Source: Planctomycetia bacterium
Lineage (GTDB): Bacteria; Planctomycetota; Planctomycetia; Pirellulales; Thermoguttaceae
Length of the DNA stretch: 36,648 nt
Direction: 5' to 3'
NCBI GenBank assembly: GCA_030537455.1
Contig: JAUNMR010000034.1
Location: forward strand, 1 to 36,648
Below the pieces are notes generated by a model, which was not told where the DNA came from, did no database searches, and was given only the letters and a program-made list of their open reading frames with translations. Below, piece by piece: positions 35,053 to 36,648 of the stretch. Made by a program: the position numbers and the translations under genes. Numbering within the stretch: the first letter of the stretch is position 1; each line of letters opens with the position of its first letter.

Positions 35053-35617
35053 AATATCTCCTCAGCCAACGCTCGTCCACCTGTGCGGTTACGCCAAGAT
35101 GACGCCCAACGCACGCGTTGTGTCGCGTACGCGCACCAAACCCCAATGTCAACATGAGAAGTTATCCACGACGAAACGAAAACACCGCGCCAAGCGCCGT
35201 CGTCACAATACGTGCAGACGCAGACGTCGCCAGACTGGTAAAACCACAGACCGACGTCCTTTAATTTGCGTAATTGGCGCTTGTTAATCCCAAAACGTTG
35301 GCATAAACAAGTTTGGCGTCAGCTATCACGCCGCGTCTACGTCGTTGAAGGAACTTTTAGCGAATGCTAAAGAATATATCGTGAAATAACGACGCGCAAT
35401 CGGACCCAGCGTAACAGCGTAATATCATCCTGAAATGCAACACACGCCGGAACGACGCATGGCAGTTGATAATAAATATATGATCAAAGTAAGCGCGCGA
35501 ATAGACCGGAAAACCAGTGATAGTACGCGCTACACAACGCTCCCCTAAAAGGAAAGCGTCGCCCCCTCATTCTATCAAACTGGACAAAAGAACGCAACTA
35601 AAAACCGCTGTGTTTAT
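35053..35617. other. Long gene-free interval upstream of rny
   Basis: About 565 bases without a convincing coding frame. It holds a 6-bp inverted repeat TTTAGC-GAAT-GCTAAA (35356-35371), an AT-rich stretch near 35470-35485 and one DnaA-box-like TTATCCACG (35162-35170). No clear promoter was identified. It may be a long rny leader or contain an unrecognised small RNA. Confidence 0.45.
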
Positions 35618-35653
35618 AAAAAAAGACCGAACGTTTGAAACAACATTCGGTCT
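35618..35653 (-). terminator. Terminator of frr
   Basis: On the minus strand, AGACCGAA (35646-35653) pairs with TTCGGTCT (35624-35631) and is followed by a run of Ts (35618-35624). It lies 42 bases after the frr stop codon. Confidence 0.85.
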
Positions 35654-35694
35654 GGAAGTCTAGTAAATATCGCAGTTGAACGCGTCGTTCAGGA

Positions 35695-36264
35695 CTATTC
35701 GTCCATAATGTCCTTTTCACGGTTCTTCGCCAGTTCCGTGGCGGTCTCTTCGTATTTCTTCGTGAACTCTTGAATTTGCTCTTTGGCTTTATCGCGTTCG
35801 TCCTCGGAAATCGTCTTGGCCTTTTCCTCCGCGTCGATCATCTTATTGCCGTCGCGACGTACGTTGCGAATCGAGATCTTTGTCTCTTCGCACAGGTCGC
35901 TAATCGTCTTGACCATCTTGCGACGCACTTCGGTGGAGAGCGGCGGAATATTCAAACGAATAACTTTGCCGTCGTTATTAGGAGCGTACCCGAGGTTGGC
36001 GTTGCTAATGCCCTTTTCAATATCCTTGAGCAATCCAATATCAAATGGACGAATCAGGATCAATTGCGGTTCCGGACACGAGACCGTGGCAACCTGCTTG
36101 AGCGGGGTCGGCATACCATAGGCTAACACGCTCACACTGTCGACCAAACCAGGATTAGCGCGACCGGTACGAATACCGGCGAGACCTTTGCGAAGATGTG
36201 CGACCGCTTTTTCCATACGATCTTCTACGTCTAATAAAATTTCATCGATCGTCATAGTATTCAC
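35695..36264 (-). CDS. frr: Ribosome recycling factor
   Basis: 189 residues from GTG at 36264, or 186 from ATG at 36255; the GTG is better spaced from the weak GAAAG upstream. Family motifs are easy to see: LRKGLAGIRTGRANPGLVDSV, the RPFDIGLLKDIEKGI segment, NDGKVIRLNIPPLSTEVRRKM and RNVRRDGNKMI. It splits post-termination ribosomes together with EF-G in the cytoplasm. In many bacteria frr follows pyrH; here it has its own promoter and terminator, and the gene upstream on the same strand ends at 36576 with a separate terminator, so it is monocistronic. Confidence 0.97.
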   Translation of the reverse strand: MNTMTIDEILLDVEDRMEKAVAHLRKGLAGIRTGRANPGLVDSVSVLAYGMPTPLKQVATVSCPEPQLILIRPFDIGLLKDIEKGISNANLGYAPNNDGKVIRLNIPPLSTEVRRKMVKTISDLCEETKISIRNVRRDGNKMIDAEEKAKTISEDERDKAKEQIQEFTKKYEETATELAKNREKDIMDE

Positions 36265-36414
36265 ACAAACTTTCTATTTCTATGCGCGACGTCAACGCCA
36301 AGCGCGCGCCCAGCGGTTGTCGAGCCTAACGCTATCAAAAGAGGAGCCCAACGCCTAAACGTTCAACGTCCATGGCGGCGACTTTGACATTCCATTTGTT
36401 AGGAACGCTTGTCT

Positions 36415-36443
36415 AGTATAAACACGCCAGCGCTCCTTCGCAA
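36415..36443 (-). promoter_or_regulatory. Promoter of frr
   Basis: On the minus strand, TTGCGA (36438-36443) and TATACT (36415-36420) are separated by 17 bases. The leader would be about 145 nt. No other gene lies between it and frr. Confidence 0.65.
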
Positions 36444-36494
36444 GTCGTATTCTTTAAATAAGGTCTTTTTTCCGCGACTAATCACGCGTAGCTC

Positions 36495-36538
36495 GAAAAA
36501 AATAGCCCTAGCGGTCGACTAACCCCACTAGGACTATT
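36495..36538 (-). terminator. Terminator of the partial gene at the right edge
   Basis: On the minus strand, an 11-bp stem with one wobble (36528-36538 with 36501-36511, AATAGTCCTAG against CTAGGGCTATT) is followed by a run of Ts. It lies 37 bases after the stop of the truncated gene. Confidence 0.85.
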
Positions 36539-36575
36539 CTTTCATTTAAAGAACGCTACGACGTCAAAGACGCTA

Positions 36576-36648
36576 TTATTTACCTTTACCCTTGGCGTCG
36601 GCGTCGTCATCCTCAGATTCAGACGCATAGCCGTAACCGGAACCATAA
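36576..36648 (-). CDS. C-terminal tail of an unidentified protein (partial)
   Basis: Only the last 23 codons and the TAA stop (36576-36578) are present. They read YGSGYGYASESEDDDADAKG followed by KGK: a Tyr/Gly-rich stretch, an acidic stretch and a basic end. Tyr/Gly-rich tails occur in bacterial tyrosine autokinases of polysaccharide export, but also elsewhere, so no function is assigned. The strong terminator just downstream confirms that a gene ends here. Confidence 0.55.
   Translation of the reverse strand, partial: YGSGYGYASESEDDDADAKGKGK

Overview
The window looks like chromosomal DNA of a planctomycete (Planctomycetota, probably a Pirellulales/Thermoguttaceae-type lineage). The main pointers are a DUF1559 protein with a prepilin-type N-terminus followed by a small regulatory-domain lipoprotein, an 81-residue lipoprotein of a kind I associate with planctomycetes, a DRG/Obg-type TGS GTPase, KaiC-like and sulfotransferase genes, and many secreted carbohydrate-active proteins. 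I saw no transposase, integrase, phage gene, CRISPR array, tRNA or rRNA. Both window edges cut through genes, of which only C-terminal tails remain.

Layout. 1-140: tail of a plus-strand gene and its terminator. 282-6951 (+): DNA polymerase I with a degenerate proofreading domain, a secreted GH28-like beta-helix protein, a DUF1559 pseudopilin-like protein and a carboxypeptidase-regulatory-like lipoprotein. 7095-13213 (-): SGNH hydrolase, three-helix membrane protein, small lipoprotein, DRG-like GTPase and two paralogous Gfo/Idh/MocA oxidoreductases. 13579-15727 (+): KaiC-like ATPase and sulfotransferase. 15854-21693 (-): a five-gene operon (TetR regulator, HlyD-type adaptor, double-ATPase, two ABC-2 permeases) in the same order as Escherichia coli cecR-ybhG-ybhF-ybhS-ybhR. 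It has a clear promoter whose -10 box lies inside a palindrome. 21895-25560 (-): secreted esterase, a gene-free interval that seems to encode a structured RNA of about 184 nt, and a secreted parallel beta-helix protein. 25720-28555 (-): organophosphate-type MFS transporter with a large extra loop, and a HAD-IIA phosphatase. 28856-30073 (+): RibBA. 30188-35052 (-): PNPOx-fold protein, short UvrA-like ATPase, RNase Y. 35695-36264 (-): ribosome recycling factor. 36576-36648 (-): tail of another gene.

How it fits together. Housekeeping functions (polA, ribBA, rny, frr) are interleaved with genes for using plant or algal polysaccharides outside the cytoplasm (GH28-like, beta-helix, SGNH esterase, alpha/beta-hydrolase esterase) and for sugar oxidation inside it (two Gfo/Idh/MocA enzymes). 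The OPA transporter and HAD phosphatase could import and dephosphorylate an organophosphate. The TetR-HlyD-ABC operon is a self-regulated efflux system.

Most novel points. These are the unannotated RNA-like locus at 23015-23198 with its own -10 box and tandem terminators, the MFS transporter with about 125 extra residues between its last two helices, the DNA polymerase I with lost exonuclease residues plus an insertion before motif C, and the conserved cecR-ybhGFSR-type operon. Domain assignments come from reading motifs by eye; no database search or folding calculation was run.
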